Origin: an uncultured Lachnospiraceae bacterium
Lineage (GTDB): Bacteria; Bacillota; Clostridia; Lachnospirales; Lachnospiraceae
Length of the DNA stretch: 6,980 bases
NCBI GenBank assembly: GCA_905233835.1
Contig: CAJOGB010000051.1
Location: 1 to 6,980, forward strand
Direction of reading: 5' to 3'
A model generated the notes under the pieces. That model did not search any database. It was not told where the DNA came from and saw nothing but the letters and a program-made list of their open reading frames with translations. Both the position numbers and the translations under genes were made by a program. Positions 6,224-6,980 of this stretch are shown here, in pieces. Every line of letters starts with the position of its first letter. The stretch's first letter is position 1.

Positions 6224-6285
6224 GATAACTCCTCCGTTAGTGCTATTCCTCTGTCACAGAAGAAAAAGCTCCACAAACCGACATT

Positions 6286-6294
6286 ATTATAACA
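6286..6294 (-). promoter_or_regulatory. Extended -10 promoter of the J-domain gene
   Basis: On the minus strand TGTTATAAT gives a perfect TATAAT (6291-6286) with an upstream TGn extension (6294-6292). No good -35 is found at 16-18 bp; the candidates there are ATGATT and neighbours, but an extended -10 can compensate. Transcription would start near 6279, leaving a leader of about 56 nt before the ATG at 6223. The leader holds a short odd palindrome (6250-6260) of unknown meaning. Confidence 0.65.
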
Positions 6295-6343
6295 CGATAC
6301 CACCAAAAAATCATCTATATTTTGAACCCCACATGGTGCAAAG

Positions 6344-6357
6344 CACAAAATATTGTG
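6344..6357. promoter_or_regulatory. Small palindrome in the gamma-carbonic-anhydrase promoter region (possible operator)
   Basis: CACAA and TTGTG form a 5-bp inverted repeat around a 4-nt AATA centre, directly overlapping the predicted promoter of the plus-strand gene. A second, shorter repeat, GTGC-AAA-GCAC, lies just upstream (6336-6346). A dimeric regulator could bind here. Arms of this size also occur by chance in AT-rich DNA, so the call is tentative. Confidence 0.25.
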
Positions 6358-6364
6358 TTATTAT
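6356..6364 (+). promoter_or_regulatory. Possible extended -10 promoter of the gamma-carbonic-anhydrase-like gene
   Basis: TGTTATTAT provides an extended -10 (TATTAT at 6359-6364) but there is no convincing -35 17 bp upstream. Starting near 6371 would leave only about 16 nt before the ATG, with the AGGAGG ribosome binding site (6373-6378) almost at the 5' end. An alternative is TTGAAC (6322-6327) with CAAAAT (6346-6351) at 18 bp, which gives a longer leader but a poorer -10. The promoter must lie in this gap because the upstream gene is divergent; the exact boxes are uncertain. Confidence 0.4.
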
Positions 6365-6386
6365 CAACAAATAGGAGGTATTTCAT

Positions 6387-6875
6387 ATGGAACAAATAAT
6401 TGATGCATCCGTCTTTGTGGCGGAGGGTGCCAGAATCGTAGGAAATGTAACCATCGGTAAAAACTGCGGTGTCTGGTTTAATGCGGTGATTCGCGGAGAC
6501 GACGAACCCATTGTTATCGGAAATAACACCAATGTCCAGGACAACGCCACCCTTCATACCGGCGTGGGCTATCCCTTAAAGGTAGGAAACAATGTGTCCA
6601 TCGGACATAATGCCATCGTTCACGGCTGCACCGTAGGAAACGATACCCTAATCGGCATGGGAGCCATCGTAATGAACGGAGCAAAAATCGGAAATAACTG
6701 TGTCATCGGTGCCGGTGCGGTAGTTACCGAAGGAAAAGATATTCCGGATAACTCTCTTGTTATCGGTTGCCCGGGCAAAGTGGTTCGCGAAACCACAGAA
6801 GCAGATATCGCCCACACCTTAAAAAATGCCGAGCACTATGTAAACTTTGCAAAGAAATATAAAGAAAGAATCTGA
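6387..6875 (+). CDS. Gamma-carbonic-anhydrase-like hexapeptide-repeat protein (YrdA/YtoA/PaaY type)
   Basis: The 162 residues form a left-handed parallel beta-helix of hexapeptide repeats (GARIVGNVTIGKNCGVWFNAV and onwards) with a C-terminal helix (about 137-160), as in trimeric gamma-class carbonic anhydrases. Three histidines match the metal ligands of Cam, the archaeal prototype: His57 (NATLHT), His74 (SIGHNA) and His79 (IVHGC). Arg36, Asp38, Gln51 and Asp52 match other conserved active-site residues (VIRGDD, NVQDN). The acidic loop that carries Cam's proton-shuttle Glu84 is missing, as in YrdA-type relatives, so carbonic anhydrase activity is plausible but unproven; a related acyl or other hydrolase role cannot be excluded. 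The ATG has AGGAGG 8 nt upstream. No signal peptide is seen, so it is cytoplasmic. No clear terminator follows. Confidence 0.93.
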   Translation: MEQIIDASVFVAEGARIVGNVTIGKNCGVWFNAVIRGDDEPIVIGNNTNVQDNATLHTGVGYPLKVGNNVSIGHNAIVHGCTVGNDTLIGMGAIVMNGAKIGNNCVIGAGAVVTEGKDIPDNSLVIGCPGKVVRETTEADIAHTLKNAEHYVNFAKKYKERI

Positions 6876-6917
6876 TTATTCCCACATGTGGAAGATTATC
6901 GATTCAGTGGAATACGC

Positions 6918-6946
6918 TTTACTAATTTTAAAAAACTTTGTATAAT
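6918..6946 (+). promoter_or_regulatory. Sigma-A-type promoter pointing out of the right edge
   Basis: TTTACT (6918-6923, four of six matches to TTGACA) is followed after exactly 17 bp by a perfect TATAAT (6941-6946). Transcription would start near 6953 and run off the window. It suggests that a plus-strand gene or RNA just outside has its own promoter and is not simply co-transcribed with the carbonic-anhydrase-like gene. No coding sequence is visible between here and the window end. Confidence 0.55.
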
Positions 6947-6980
6947 TTTTAACGTTGTTAGTCTTCACAAAAAATAATAT

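Noticed and set aside
6250..6260. TCTGTCACAGA odd palindrome in the J-domain gene leader as an operator or hairpin.
   Set aside because: Arms are only 5 bp around a single base, too small to form a hairpin and too short to claim as an operator without comparison.
6882..6891. CCACATGTGG palindrome as a terminator of the carbonic-anhydrase-like gene.
   Set aside because: It has no loop bases and no T run follows, so it cannot form a normal intrinsic terminator. It is mentioned only as a possible binding site.

Overview
The window is an AT-rich stretch of a low-GC Gram-positive chromosome. The gene order ylxM-ffh-rpsP-khpA-rimM-trmD-rplS, strong AGGAGG-type ribosome binding sites, and the Ffh and L19 sequences point to Clostridia. 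Wording such as LLEYPQYSRPE in TrmD and the L19 sequence look most like Lachnospiraceae. That family-level guess comes from memory of related proteins, not from a search. No mobile element, CRISPR array, tRNA or rRNA is visible.

Layout, right to left on the minus strand. A 662-residue gene (6223-4235) encodes an unusual multidomain protein: a PH-like N-terminal domain, a long helical middle with one clear ankyrin-type repeat, a charged helix, and a C-terminal J-domain with an intact HPD motif. It ends in a hairpin terminator whose descending arm carries the -35 box of the next promoter. That promoter (TTGACA-17-TATAGT) starts a seven-gene protein-targeting and translation operon: ylxM (4123-3788), ffh (3750-2395), rpsP (2352-2110), khpA (2069-1839), rimM (1776-1243), trmD (1233-541) and rplS (417-67). 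It closes at a strong 12-bp intrinsic terminator (23-60). Two places inside the operon look regulatory. One is a hairpin between khpA and rimM, where Bacillus subtilis carries ylqD. The other is the 123-bp trmD-rplS gap, which holds an extended -10 promoter and a foldable leader likely to be the Firmicute L19 leader.

On the plus strand, divergent from the J-domain gene, lies a complete gamma-carbonic-anhydrase-like left-handed beta-helix protein (6387-6875). The 163-bp intergenic region between the two holds back-to-back extended -10 promoters and a small palindrome. A further plus-strand promoter (6918-6946) points out of the right edge.

How the genes work together: Ffh with 4.5S/scRNA forms the signal recognition particle, and YlxM is its usual operon partner. 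S16 and L19 are ribosomal proteins, RimM matures the 30S subunit (it binds S19 and the 16S 3' domain), TrmD makes m1G37 in tRNA, and KhpA is a small KH-domain RNA-binding protein. The operon itself is ordinary. The points most worth a second look are the J-domain/ankyrin/PH-like protein, the fused terminator-promoter, the two intra-operon RNA structures, and the Asp-to-Glu change at the TrmD catalytic position. I saw no convincing sign of a wholly new multi-gene system.
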